Part shown: in pieces, positions 13,759-22,755 of the stretch
How positions within the stretch are numbered: the first letter of the stretch is position 1
Layout of the letters: the number at the start of each line of letters is the position of its first letter
IMG/VR virus record: IMGVR_UViG_3300014827_000013
Coordinates: 1 to 30,904 of that record
Length of the DNA: 30,904 nt
Strand: one strand, 5' to 3'
Source: a virus
Made by a program: the position numbers and the translations under genes
The notes under the pieces: model-generated
What the model saw: the letters and a program-made list of their open reading frames with translations, nothing else
Told to the model about the DNA's origin: nothing
Databases searched by the model: none

Positions 13759-16098
13759 CTACTGGATGCAGGCGTAATCGAACTCTTCCCCGGTAGTCAG
13801 CGTTATCCCGGTCGTAATCGTGAGCGCGGTTGTGGTGCTTGTCCACGATGGAATAAAGAACGTAGCTCCACCGTTTTGCGTCACAGTGCAAACGGGAGCT
13901 GCCCCATACGCGGTTCCGAAGGTGACGACGGCGGCGGTGGTTGCGGAAGGAACACTCAGGCGCCCACGCATATCGAGGCATGTTCCTACGGCGCATGTTG
14001 GGGTGCCCCCTGTACCTGAAAGGGTGGCAGCGGTACCCGAAGCGATAATGTGTGGAACCGTAACTGAAGAGGGGGCAAGTATATTGTCATTAGCATCAAC
14101 AACAACCGCCGGTTTCCCCGAAGCGGCATTGCCTAAAAGAATCCTGTTGTTATAAGTCTGAAAGATGGCATCTCCATTCAAGGAGTTAGAAAAGTAAGCG
14201 CCAATACCGCTTTCGTTTACAAAGAAGGTCTGAAACGACGAGTTATTCGTCAACTGCAAAAAAGGGGTTGTTACTGATGTAGTCGTACTTATCGCTCCAT
14301 TGAATACATGGTTTCCGCCCCAATAGTTGATCGAGTTGGCGATCGCATCGATTCTTAGTCCGGTTGATGTACCAGAGTGCCCAGCGATCACTAGAGCCCC
14401 CGAATTAATCAATCCGTTGACATCAAAAAACAGTCCAGCATCTCCCGCTTGCGTTAGGTTGGAGAAAAATCCTGGGTAAAGATTGCTGTAGCCATGAAGA
14501 GTGGTCGTTGTAGAATTCGTAGTCAGTTGAAATGTGGGAGCTTGGATAACGTCCGCTGATTGCGTCCCGTTGGTATAGGTCGATGCAGAGCCAGAATTTA
14601 TCGAAGAGTAAGCAGCGCCAGTGTTGCCGGAGACTGTGTTTCCGAAGACGGACACGATAGGACTTCCAGCATAGCTAACTCCATTTGTCATTGTAGGGAT
14701 TGTACGATCATCCAAGAATCCATTGCCGCTGATCGTTACATTCTGATAGACCGCCGTGCCGCTCGAAGGGATGCTGTATTGTGAGACCACCATTCCAGCA
14801 CTCGGAGTGACGACGCCGGGATCGATGCATGTGTTACCCGCCACATTGATATTCTCCAAGAACGACCCCGGAGTGGTGGTAGAAATTGAACTAATCGCAA
14901 AGCACTCCTTATTTGTGTTTTTGGCGGTGTTGCCTGTGACTGTGATGTTTTTATCAATATCCAGATTTGCGGCGATAATGATGATTGCTTGATTATCAGA
15001 ACCGTCGATAGCGTTGTTTGCAATCGAAGCATTTGTCACGGCTTCAATTGCAATCTGGGTGGCGGACGAAGTTCCACCAGATATAGGGGTATCGTTGAAA
15101 ATGTTGTTTGCCAGAGTCAACCCGTTGCCAAGGACATCCTGAAAACCAAACGACCCAGTGCCAGAGCACGTTACATGGTTGTTCGTAAATACGATGTCGT
15201 TGGTTCCGTACTGAGCATTTGGGGGCGCAGGAACGCTGTTCAGCGTCGGCCCCGCCGCGAACCCACACGCCAATGCATTGTTGATGAAAGTGTTTCCATC
15301 CATCACATATCCACTTGCGCCAAATCCGAGCGAACCTATACCCGTATCCGTAGATGGGCCAAATGTGGAGTTTGTGATCTTGACGGTTTGCGCCGCAAGC
15401 GTAAGACTATCGTCATCATGGGCCAGGACTATTCCGGCATTGTGGAAATAATCATTGGAAAAGGTCAGATCGTGCTGGTAAGACGCGCATGTTAGGTCTG
15501 CCATATTGCTACACGCGATAGCTACGTCCGCGCCATTCACTTCTACTCCGCTAAAACTAGAGTAGGAGATATTGGAAAGGCTCATAGCCAACGTGTAGGC
15601 GGTCTGATTCGCAACGTTTAGGTCGAGAGTAAACCCCTCAAAATGGATATAACTATCAAGCGTCGTTGGGTTGATGAGAGACTGGCTCGCATTTACGATC
15701 GCAGCAGGAGACAGCACAGTATTTGCCCCGAGTCTCAGTATGGAAACTCCCATTCCTTGCCCCCGGATAGTGCAAAGCGTCGGGTCGGTGAGGGTTGTGA
15801 AGAAGTAGACCACGCCCGCCGGTAAAATGAATGTTCCCGGCGTTGCGCCATTGCAGACAGATGCGATGATGGCGCTCGTGAGGGTAGAACCGGCTGAGAC
15901 GGAGCTGACGCCAGGGCTATTCAGCGGCCCCGCCATCGTCTGCGGAGCGGTAGTTGAGGTGCTGACGCATGGCCCTCCAGGACAGGAAGACCCCTGCACA
16001 ATCTGTCCACCAGCACCCTGCACGAGCTGAGCCGAGGCCGCACCAGCGAGCAACCCAGCAATCGCCAACGCAACGAATATCCATAGCTTGTTCTTCAT
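13759..16098 (-). CDS. Signal-peptide-bearing right-handed beta-helix fibre-like protein
   Basis: A 779-residue protein. A Sec signal peptide (MKNKLWIFVALAIAGLLAGA, ASA before Q) is followed by a Gly/Ser linker and a beta-helix region of roughly 100-480 with repeated Asn-rich turns (ITNSTFGPS, VFTNNHVTCSG, VTGNTAKNTN, VAGNTCID), as in pectate-lyase-like depolymerases and tailspikes. The C-terminus (~690-779) resembles fibre tip domains (GRLSVPSATTAAVVTFGTAY). Several Cys pairs suit an exported, oxidised protein. AAGGAG lies before the ATG at 16098. It could be an extracellular depolymerase or an exported decoy fibre; virion tail fibres normally lack signal peptides. Confidence 0.75.
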   Translation of the reverse strand: MKNKLWIFVALAIAGLLAGAASAQLVQGAGGQIVQGSSCPGGPCVSTSTTAPQTMAGPLNSPGVSSVSAGSTLTSAIIASVCNGATPGTFILPAGVVYFFTTLTDPTLCTIRGQGMGVSILRLGANTVLSPAAIVNASQSLINPTTLDSYIHFEGFTLDLNVANQTAYTLAMSLSNISYSSFSGVEVNGADVAIACSNMADLTCASYQHDLTFSNDYFHNAGIVLAHDDDSLTLAAQTVKITNSTFGPSTDTGIGSLGFGASGYVMDGNTFINNALACGFAAGPTLNSVPAPPNAQYGTNDIVFTNNHVTCSGTGSFGFQDVLGNGLTLANNIFNDTPISGGTSSATQIAIEAVTNASIANNAIDGSDNQAIIIIAANLDIDKNITVTGNTAKNTNKECFAISSISTTTPGSFLENINVAGNTCIDPGVVTPSAGMVVSQYSIPSSGTAVYQNVTISGNGFLDDRTIPTMTNGVSYAGSPIVSVFGNTVSGNTGAAYSSINSGSASTYTNGTQSADVIQAPTFQLTTNSTTTTLHGYSNLYPGFFSNLTQAGDAGLFFDVNGLINSGALVIAGHSGTSTGLRIDAIANSINYWGGNHVFNGAISTTTSVTTPFLQLTNNSSFQTFFVNESGIGAYFSNSLNGDAIFQTYNNRILLGNAASGKPAVVVDANDNILAPSSVTVPHIIASGTAATLSGTGGTPTCAVGTCLDMRGRLSVPSATTAAVVTFGTAYGAAPVCTVTQNGGATFFIPSWTSTTTALTITTGITLTTGEEFDYACIQ

Positions 16099-16106
16099 AA
16101 TTCTCC

Positions 16107-17558
16107 TTACCACGCCGTCAGGTTATAGAGGTCGTAGTTGATTAGATTGCCTAATGCCGCGTTGGAATTGTGCAGCGTCGAAGTGCTGTTATCGATCTGG
16201 TGCTGAATATTGAGCTCCGCGAATGACGAACTGTGCCCCGGCTGCGCGTTGTAGGTGAGACCGAGGTTGTGGTAGACCGTCACGCCGTCGATCACGAACG
16301 TCTGGTAAGCGTAGGTGTGTGCCACTTGGTTATAGGTCACATGAATCTGGTAGTGATGCCATGTGCCCGTCGGCTGCGCTGCTGTGCAAGGGAAGTGAAC
16401 ACCAGGTTTCTCTACCCAGCTTCCATAGGGAGCCGGTGAGCCGCCAACCGTTCCGCCAGCAAACGAATTCCAGAAGAACCAGTTTCCCGCGCTTGTTCCA
16501 ATCTGCCTGCACTGCATCGAACCGAGCGACTGGTACGTGCCGTAGAACACGTCAGGATCAAACTCAAACGCCTGTAGAGTTTCGCCGCCCTGAATCTGGT
16601 AGTACATATCCTCCACCAGATTCGAGAGCGTCGCCAGATTGACTCCGCCGATGCTTACGGTGCCGTTTACGGTCTGCGAAGAGACTCCGTTGCTGTTCCA
16701 TGCCTTCACGACAAACGTGTGCGAGCCGGGGGATAGTGCGATCGTAGCCGTAGCGGGGGTGTAAGGCCCTGCGCCTGTGCCGTTGGTGTAAGCTGGGGGA
16801 CCCGACGCTCCATCGATGATGACTTGAATCGCCATGATGACGTAGGTGGTGTCCGAAGCCGACATGCCCGTAAGCGTGATCGACGTATTGTCGGCTGTCA
16901 CCGTTCCCGCGTGGACAGTCAGCGTGCCCGTCGTCACGTCAGGCGGTGTTACGGGGGCTACCGATGTGGGAAGGTAGCGATAGAACAGCGCGTTGCTCAC
17001 AAACGCAGTGGAGAATGTGACGCTGCTGCCCACCGTCGCTGAATTTGCAACAGTAAGCGGGATGGTCGTACTCGTCCCGTTCCAACTCAGGTCTATGGCT
17101 GCACCCGTACCGATGCCCGTTCCTGTCACCGTCGAGCCTGAAATGATGCCCGCAGCCGAAGTGACGACGATACTGGTAGCTCCGCTTGTGCCTGTCGCGC
17201 TTACCGTCACAGGCGGAATATTCGCTACTGCCGCCGACATGGACGCGCCTGATTGCGATGGCGTGGCGATGTTGAAGTTCAGGAGCGTAGGGGCCGCAAA
17301 TCCAGCTCCCGCAGCACCCGTAGCATCAACAGAGTTCGCTGTCCAGCAGTCCATCCCCTGCACCTGCGACCCCGGCGTGATGTAGGAGGGGCAGGTGGAT
17401 GCTTCGGTCTGGAGGTTGTTGTAGACGTAAGCCGTGGGTGGAGGGGCTGGGAAGATAGAACTGTTCGCCGTAGCTCCGCCGTTGAAGAAGCTGCTCTGCG
17501 CTTTGGCTCCGCATCCTACGGTAGAAAGCATCAGCGCCAGAAGAATAGGAGTCCGCAT
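16107..17558 (-). CDS. Signal-peptide-bearing protein with Ig-like and lectin-like domains
   Basis: This is a 483-residue protein with N-terminus MRTPILLALMLSTVGCGAKA before Q. It could be cut after AKA or, less likely, lipidated at Cys16. The middle is Thr/Ser/Val-rich with an Ig-like segment (ALSPGSHTFVVKAWNSNGV). The C-terminal ~170 residues resemble a concanavalin/LamG-like jelly roll (FEFDPDVFYGTYQSLGSMQC, WHHYQIHVTY, YQTFVIDG). It probably binds cell-surface or secreted sugars. The ATG overlaps the preceding TAA (TAATG), coupling it to the fibre gene upstream. Confidence 0.7.
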   Translation of the reverse strand: MRTPILLALMLSTVGCGAKAQSSFFNGGATANSSIFPAPPPTAYVYNNLQTEASTCPSYITPGSQVQGMDCWTANSVDATGAAGAGFAAPTLLNFNIATPSQSGASMSAAVANIPPVTVSATGTSGATSIVVTSAAGIISGSTVTGTGIGTGAAIDLSWNGTSTTIPLTVANSATVGSSVTFSTAFVSNALFYRYLPTSVAPVTPPDVTTGTLTVHAGTVTADNTSITLTGMSASDTTYVIMAIQVIIDGASGPPAYTNGTGAGPYTPATATIALSPGSHTFVVKAWNSNGVSSQTVNGTVSIGGVNLATLSNLVEDMYYQIQGGETLQAFEFDPDVFYGTYQSLGSMQCRQIGTSAGNWFFWNSFAGGTVGGSPAPYGSWVEKPGVHFPCTAAQPTGTWHHYQIHVTYNQVAHTYAYQTFVIDGVTVYHNLGLTYNAQPGHSSSFAELNIQHQIDNSTSTLHNSNAALGNLINYDLYNLTAW

Positions 17559-18925
17559 TATTGAGCCCCCACATTGATGCTCGCGGCGCCGGAAGTGATA
17601 CTCAGGCCGGTCGGGTTGCATAGCTTCGCGTTGAATTGATTGGCCGTGGGCCACGCAACAAGATTCAGACCACCGCTGCTGCCGTATCCCACCACCCCGG
17701 TTACATCGCCTACAAACGAATAGGTGAAGGTGCTACCGGGGGTACTACCTACGGGTGCAATCACTCCGGGCATGGAAGCGGTGAATGCTGTAGTGCTGCA
17801 CGTGCCAGCCAAAACTACTGCCGTAGGAAGCGCGACCATGACTTTAGCAATGCTTCCGACTGTTGGAGTTCCACATCCCGTCCCGTCAGCCTTGGCATAC
17901 TGACCGCTGCACCCGGGGATGGTGAGAGCAGATACGGATATCGCGCTTGCTCCCGACGATCCAGCGTGTACAAACGTGAGCGTAGAAGTGGGGTTTGTGC
18001 CCGAGCCAACAACATCCTGCTCAGTCCACGTATCATTGACAGGAATTGAACCGTTCCAGATACTTCCCTCTATCGTCGAGAGTGGCGAACTCTGATTCGA
18101 CGACGAAGTTGCCTGCGTCGTGTTTAGGAGAAGACTTGAAGCTGTACCAGCACCCGCTCCCTGAGCGGAAAGCTCCGTGCTGGATAGGGCCGTAAAGGCT
18201 CCGGTGCCCTGAGTCGTAGCCCCGATTCTGGTTCCATCGATTGCGCCGCCCGTGATGGCAACGGCATTCGCATTCTGCGTGGACATGGTGCCTAGTCCAC
18301 CACCACTCCCGTTGACGCACCCTGTGATCGTAAGCGCCCCGCCATATCCATTCGGGCAAACGGGCAACGTGGATGTCCCTGTCCCCGAAAGCACAAGAGG
18401 TCCAGTCATGGTGCCGCCGGTCAATGGCAAGCCTCCCAGCGATGATAGGAATGTCGCAGCCGTAGTGTCGTCATAGATGATATTTGCGGGGATGGCTGAC
18501 TGCGGACCTATCGCTACTTTGTAGCCATAGATGGGAGGCCCGACGGTTGCACTACCGGGGATGGCCAGATTGTTCCCTGTGGAGTCGACTGCGATGTTTG
18601 ACGGGCCGAGGGTTGTTCCGGTAGGAGAGGTTGAGTAGCTCGGAACCGCATACTGAGGACCAACGGTAGCCGCTCCGCTGCCGCCGCGGATTGCCCATCC
18701 GTCCGTTCCGCAGGTGTAATACGTGTTCGGCGTGACGACCGTGTCCTGGAAGGGCTGACCGTAATTCGCCGAGGTACATACGATGCTCAAGCTCGTAGGC
18801 GTACCGGCCCCGGTAAGCAGCGGCCAGTTGATCTGCGACACAGGATTGATCTTCGTCTGCGCGAGGCTGCCCATTCCTGCCATGCAGACAACCGCAAAAC
18901 CAAAGACCTTCAGAAACTTGCGCAT
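17558..18925 (-). CDS. Signal-peptide-bearing tail-fibre-like protein
   Basis: A 455-residue protein begins with a Sec signal peptide (MRKFLKVFGFAVVCMAGMGS, LA before Q) and then shows true phage fibre motifs: LPLTGGTMTGPLVLSGTG, and ITGGAIDGTRIGATTQGTGA followed by FTALSS. Gly/Ser/Thr-rich beta repeats fill most of the chain, with spaced Cys. AGGAG lies before the ATG. Such repeats form trimeric shafts in known fibres. The combination with an export signal is unexpected and is shared by its three neighbours. Confidence 0.75.
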   Translation of the reverse strand: MRKFLKVFGFAVVCMAGMGSLAQTKINPVSQINWPLLTGAGTPTSLSIVCTSANYGQPFQDTVVTPNTYYTCGTDGWAIRGGSGAATVGPQYAVPSYSTSPTGTTLGPSNIAVDSTGNNLAIPGSATVGPPIYGYKVAIGPQSAIPANIIYDDTTAATFLSSLGGLPLTGGTMTGPLVLSGTGTSTLPVCPNGYGGALTITGCVNGSGGGLGTMSTQNANAVAITGGAIDGTRIGATTQGTGAFTALSSTELSAQGAGAGTASSLLLNTTQATSSSNQSSPLSTIEGSIWNGSIPVNDTWTEQDVVGSGTNPTSTLTFVHAGSSGASAISVSALTIPGCSGQYAKADGTGCGTPTVGSIAKVMVALPTAVVLAGTCSTTAFTASMPGVIAPVGSTPGSTFTYSFVGDVTGVVGYGSSGGLNLVAWPTANQFNAKLCNPTGLSITSGAASINVGAQ

Positions 18926-18934
18926 TCCAATCTC

Positions 18935-19972
18935 CTAGTAACCCTTTGCGTGCCAGTCCAGATACATCGTCTGCGTAAAGTTCCCGCCTCCCGCGCCCGC
19001 TACGATGACGCGCGCCATGTAAGCGATAGCCCCGGTGGTTGACCTCGACTGCAGTTGAATACCAGCCGGCGTTGTCGAGTCATCCGTCGAGGATGGAAGT
19101 CCTACGCCGGCAATCGTCACCGAGGGCGTAGTCGTGAAGTTATGTGGGAAGGTGATGGATGCGGTGTTATAGGGCGAGTAGCTTGCCGGAACCGCCACCG
19201 TTCCCCAGCTATCAATCGTTCCATCCGCACCGATGGTGTAGCAGCCATTCGCATTGCATGTCCGGTTCGTTCCCAGCGTGCAAGCCGCACCCAGCGTGCA
19301 GACCGTTCCATTGATGGTCGCCGATGTATTCGCCAGTGCAGAATTTGGAATTGCCGTAACCGTCGCATTGATCGATGGCACCGTCGTCGGATTCGAGATG
19401 TTTGGAGCGAACCAGCTTGGCCATCCAGTCCCTACAGTTACGCTCGCCACGGTGCCTGTAGCGTAGCTGTTGCCGCAGGGGAAGGTAGTTGCTGAGACCG
19501 CCCCCAGGGCGCCTACCTGAAGGCAATGCGGCGAGCTGGTGGCCAGTCCCGTAATGCTCGCGCTGGGCATCACCCATTGCCCCGTTACGGTCCCGCCCTT
19601 CGACCAGTCATCGACCAGCGCAATGTCATTGACGAAGTAGGTGCCCTGCGATCCCGCGAGCATCAAAGCGTAGTGCCCGACGGATGCGCAGAAGAAATAA
19701 TTGCCGCCTACATCTGCTTGAAAAGGGTTGGTGGGGGTCGTAGTTGATAAGGCCGTAGATGTGAAGATCGGCTGCTTATTCGCCGTGCATGTCGATTGCG
19801 TTGACCCGGCAGAGCAGAGCGTCGCCAACGCAAACGGAACCGGCGCGGTATAGCCGTTGCTGATCGTCAGAGCAACGTTCGAGATGCACACGCCCCCCGG
19901 CGCGCTCTGGGCGTAGCATGTGGCGGCAAGGAATGAGGCGAAGGCGACGAAGGCAGAGAGTGTCCTCTTCAT
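18935..19972 (-). CDS. Signal-peptide-bearing Cys-rich fibre-like protein
   Basis: This 345-residue protein starts with a Sec signal peptide (MKRTLSAFVAFASFLAATCY, A before Q). The mature region has over ten Cys (CISN, LCSAG, STCTANK, FFCAS, VCTLGAAC, RTCNANGC), consistent with an oxidising compartment. The C-terminal ~90 residues (WGTVAVPASYSPYNTASITF, MYLDWHAKGY) look like a gp53-type tail-fibre tip. Its ATG follows directly after the TAA of the zinc-ribbon gene, with only a weak ribosome site. Probably a receptor- or sugar-binding protein. Confidence 0.7.
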   Translation of the reverse strand: MKRTLSAFVAFASFLAATCYAQSAPGGVCISNVALTISNGYTAPVPFALATLCSAGSTQSTCTANKQPIFTSTALSTTTPTNPFQADVGGNYFFCASVGHYALMLAGSQGTYFVNDIALVDDWSKGGTVTGQWVMPSASITGLATSSPHCLQVGALGAVSATTFPCGNSYATGTVASVTVGTGWPSWFAPNISNPTTVPSINATVTAIPNSALANTSATINGTVCTLGAACTLGTNRTCNANGCYTIGADGTIDSWGTVAVPASYSPYNTASITFPHNFTTTPSVTIAGVGLPSSTDDSTTPAGIQLQSRSTTGAIAYMARVIVAGAGGGNFTQTMYLDWHAKGY

Positions 19973-20200
19973 TTATTTGACCCCAGGAGTGCGTTCCATC
20001 CCTACCAGCTGCACGGAGATAATCTTGCGGCAGGGCGGATTTCCGCAGAAGAAGATGGTCCCGATAGCGCCGTTCGGGAATCGCTGCGTCATCAGGTGGA
20101 GTTTGGCCGGGTCGTCTCCGCAGTGCGGGCAGGCGGGCAGGATGACGGTGGGGGTTTCGGTGGACTCTTCCAGACCTGCGATTTCTTCAACTTCCTGCAT
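19973..20200 (-). CDS. Small zinc-ribbon protein
   Basis: A 75-residue cytoplasmic-type protein with ACPHCGDD and FCGNPPC, a C-x2-C...C-x4-C zinc ribbon. GAGGAG lies before the ATG. It is the first gene after the promoter-like sequence and inverted repeat, and leads into the four exported fibre-like genes. It might be a regulator of this sub-operon. No closer family is recognised. Confidence 0.65.
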   Translation of the reverse strand: MQEVEEIAGLEESTETPTVILPACPHCGDDPAKLHLMTQRFPNGAIGTIFFCGNPPCRKIISVQLVGMERTPGVK

Positions 20201-20220
20201 ATTTGCTCCTCAAAATGGAA

Positions 20221-20259
20221 AGGGTCGCCACAGCCTCGCAGAGAGACCATGGCGACCCT
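20221..20259 (-). terminator. 10-bp perfect inverted repeat (terminator, attenuator or operator)
   Basis: AGGGTCGCCA at 20221-20230 and its exact complement at 20250-20259 enclose 19 bases. On the minus strand the stem is followed by TTTCCATTTT, a weak T-tract. It may end transcription of the baseplate genes. Because it also lies some 25 bases after a promoter-like sequence, it may instead act as a leader hairpin or protein-binding site. Confidence 0.55.
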
Positions 20260-20286
20260 AGTTTGTTCTAGTAGCCGTCAGCGCTG

Positions 20287-20313
20287 AGTATACCAAACAG
20301 GAACGAACGTCAA
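20287..20313 (-). promoter_or_regulatory. Candidate sigma70-type promoter for the exported fibre genes
   Basis: On the minus strand TTGACG and TATACT each differ by one base from consensus, with a short 15-base spacer. The -35 box overlaps the stop codon of the tail I gene. It points to the zinc-ribbon gene and the four fibre-like genes, which would allow their separate control. Confidence 0.4.
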
Positions 20314-21470
20314 CTGCGATAGAAGGCGGTGTGTGCGCTCCCGGCGCTCGGAGCGATGATGTAGGTGATGGTTGCGCCCGAAAGCGTGTAGTCGATGTCC
20401 TTCGACATGAGCAGCGAAGCCCCTGGCGTGCCGAGATAAAGGCGAAGGCTTGCGGCTGGACTCGGGATCGCGGGGAGCGTGAAGGTTGTGTTGGTGCCGT
20501 CGATGGTTCCCGATGGCGTGATGTAGTCGGAGAACGCCGGGACAGTGCCGGAACCGACATACGTTCCCCACGCAACGAAGCTGTCTGAGCCCGGCGCAAC
20601 GGTCATAGTCGCCACCGCTCCGACCATCGTGTAATCCTTGCCCACTCCCTGCGTTTGATAAAGCCCATTCCGGTAGAGTTCGAGCGAGATGGGCGTCTGG
20701 GGAAAGGTCAGCGTCGATCCGCTTACGGTTGGGACATTCGCGTCGAAGAACTCAGGGTAGGACGATGTGATGGAGTCGAGCAAGCATCGAGCGGCCTTGA
20801 AAAAGTTGATGATCGTGGTGACGTAGCCCAGATTGAGCGGAGAGACACCACTGGTCCGGAATGCGGAAGAAAGCGTCTCACCTGTCAGCGGCGCGAAGGT
20901 GTTGGTCGTGATGGCCGTTCCAACATTCGAGAAGTCGACCACCGGACGTAGTAGCTGGCCGTTGTAGAACATCCGCAGCGAGTTTGTATCCGGAGTAGAT
21001 GAAATGGTGAAGTGCGTGTTTGCGCTGTCGATGAGTCCGGAGACGGCCTGGCCGAAGAGCGCGCCCTCCGCGATGCCTGGAATGTTGACGCGGAAGACGG
21101 CCCATCCTTGGCTCGCAGGATACGAAGATCCTCCCCACGATGCCTGTCCTTCGGAGAGCGTGACGCCCGCATATCCGCAAAGTGCGAGAGCGTTGATGAT
21201 GGATGCTGGCGTGCCCATGATCTTGTGCAGCGGGAGAGCATTTTGCACGACAGCCAAAGGTGTCACACCGAGTCCCACCATGGCGACGCCGGGAATCATC
21301 ATGTCGTACTGCCAGATGAGGTACGGGAGGATGGACGTCGGGATGTTGGAGCCGAGGGTGTAGATCAGCAGCGGCGTCAGATCCAAACTCTCAAGGCGCG
21401 CGGAGAGGACCATGTGCGCCTTGGTGCGGAGGTCGTTGATGGAACTCGGCGGTCTGAGGTTATTGGCCAT
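20310..21470 (-). CDS. I: Tail protein I-like, with C-terminal fibre-type extension
   Basis: A 386-residue protein. The N-terminal ~200 residues resemble P2 gpI-type baseplate proteins (LRTKAHMVLSARLESLDLTP, NIPTSILPYLIWQYD), which link baseplate wedges to the fibre. The remaining part contains two similar beta segments (PISLELYRNGLYQTQGVGKD, ASLRLYLGTPGASLLMSKDI), each with a short L-x-L-Y core and a D-Y-T strand, as in fibre-attachment or sugar-binding repeats. It lies directly after J, as in P2-like phages. Ribosome site weak; coupling to J is likely. Confidence 0.78.
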   Translation of the reverse strand: MANNLRPPSSINDLRTKAHMVLSARLESLDLTPLLIYTLGSNIPTSILPYLIWQYDMMIPGVAMVGLGVTPLAVVQNALPLHKIMGTPASIINALALCGYAGVTLSEGQASWGGSSYPASQGWAVFRVNIPGIAEGALFGQAVSGLIDSANTHFTISSTPDTNSLRMFYNGQLLRPVVDFSNVGTAITTNTFAPLTGETLSSAFRTSGVSPLNLGYVTTIINFFKAARCLLDSITSSYPEFFDANVPTVSGSTLTFPQTPISLELYRNGLYQTQGVGKDYTMVGAVATMTVAPGSDSFVAWGTYVGSGTVPAFSDYITPSGTIDGTNTTFTLPAIPSPAASLRLYLGTPGASLLMSKDIDYTLSGATITYIIAPSAGSAHTAFYRS

Positions 21471-21473
21471 CGG

Positions 21474-22754
21474 CTAGCTCGTCGCCTGATTCTTCGTGCC
21501 GTTGATGATGGTTAGCGAGATTGCGGTGCAGTTTGCCCACTGCCCGACCCCTAGAACAAAGCTGCCGTCGGAGGTAGGCACCAGCGGCGTTCCGCCAACG
21601 TTTGCAGCGAGCACGATGTCTACGTCGTAGACGCCCTGCACCGAGAGCGCTGCCTCCCATTGTGACTGCACGATGTCCTGGGAGATGCTGGCGGCGAGAG
21701 CGAGCGCCATGGCTTGCGCGGCCGCTGTAACGCCTGCGGATAGGGTTGCGTAGTTGGCGTTGGCATAGAGGGTGATGGCGCCGGTGACGGTATAGTCGAC
21801 TTCGATCACTGGCTGCACCACCACGCTATCGCACAGGGGGCGGACGGTCTGGGCACTCAAAGCGGCGGTGACGGTCGAGATGAGGCTTCCCGACGCGATG
21901 CCGGCGGTATTGGGTGTAGCGGCGGGCTGGCTTACGGGGCCAGTCAGGATGTAGACGGTGACGGTGCCGGGGGTTACTGGCGTGGTGGGAATCTGCGCGT
22001 CGACGATGGTGTCGCTGACGTCGAGGGCCAGGGATCGGTATTGGTTCGAAGGTCCGGCAGTGGTGAGATTGTTTGGCGCGGCCTGGATGCGGGTGCGGAA
22101 GTGGTTGTCCGTTTCGAGGTCATTTCCGTTCGCCGTCGTGACCGTATTTCCAGCCGTCGAGACCAATGGCAGACTGCCCAGAATGATGCTCACCTGGGGC
22201 GGCGTGGTGCTGGCAAGGTATCCGTTGCCGCCAGAGCCTGCCGTAGTGCATGCGGCGTTCACGGAGCCCGTCAAGCCGCCCGCGGGGATGACAAGGGCCT
22301 GTGTGGTGTAGAAGACGTAGGTGCCGTCCGTGGTGCCCACAAGGCTGTTCTGCGGGATGGTGGTCGCCGAGACCTGTGCGGCCGAGAGCGTGAATAGGAT
22401 CGTGGTCGTCGCGGGCTGGGCGGGAAGCCGCGGGCAGTTCAGGTATTCTCCGAGGTAATCCATCATCGGGTATGCCGCGAAGGCGAGAAGGTTCTGCACT
22501 CCGCACCCTTGGATGGCATTGCGAATCAGCGTCTCGCGATAGGCGTAAAGGTCGATGAGAAGTTGCTCCACCTGTGCCGGATAGAGCGTACGGCTGGTGG
22601 CGAGTTCGTAGGCGGCCACCATGTCATTGAGGACAAGGGATGGGTTGAGGCCGTCCGCATCGTTGACGAAGGAAGGGATGGGGAGGTCGACGGGCACCAC
22701 CTGGGGCGTGCCTGTGAGGGGAGCGAGCAGATTGGCTGGCACTATAACGGGCAA
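21474..22754 (-). CDS. J: Baseplate assembly protein J
   Basis: A 426-residue protein of the gpJ/gp47 (Mu) baseplate family, which forms the wedge of the contractile tail. Features include an early helix region (LYPAQVEQLLIDLYAYRETL), YLGEYLNCPRLPAQPA, a middle beta domain around QNSLVGTTDGTYVFYTT, ETDNHFRTRIQAAPN and a C-terminal domain of repeated strands ending near VYDVDIVLAAN. Position between W/gp25 and I is the standard order. Confidence 0.9.
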   Translation of the reverse strand: MPVIVPANLLAPLTGTPQVVPVDLPIPSFVNDADGLNPSLVLNDMVAAYELATSRTLYPAQVEQLLIDLYAYRETLIRNAIQGCGVQNLLAFAAYPMMDYLGEYLNCPRLPAQPATTTILFTLSAAQVSATTIPQNSLVGTTDGTYVFYTTQALVIPAGGLTGSVNAACTTAGSGGNGYLASTTPPQVSIILGSLPLVSTAGNTVTTANGNDLETDNHFRTRIQAAPNNLTTAGPSNQYRSLALDVSDTIVDAQIPTTPVTPGTVTVYILTGPVSQPAATPNTAGIASGSLISTVTAALSAQTVRPLCDSVVVQPVIEVDYTVTGAITLYANANYATLSAGVTAAAQAMALALAASISQDIVQSQWEAALSVQGVYDVDIVLAANVGGTPLVPTSDGSFVLGVGQWANCTAISLTIINGTKNQATS

Positions 22755-22755
22755 T

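Noticed and set aside
13759-19972. Fibre-like genes as host genes next to a prophage edge
   Set aside because: They lie between baseplate and lysis genes on the same strand with overlapping or closely spaced starts and carry phage fibre motifs, so they belong to the phage.
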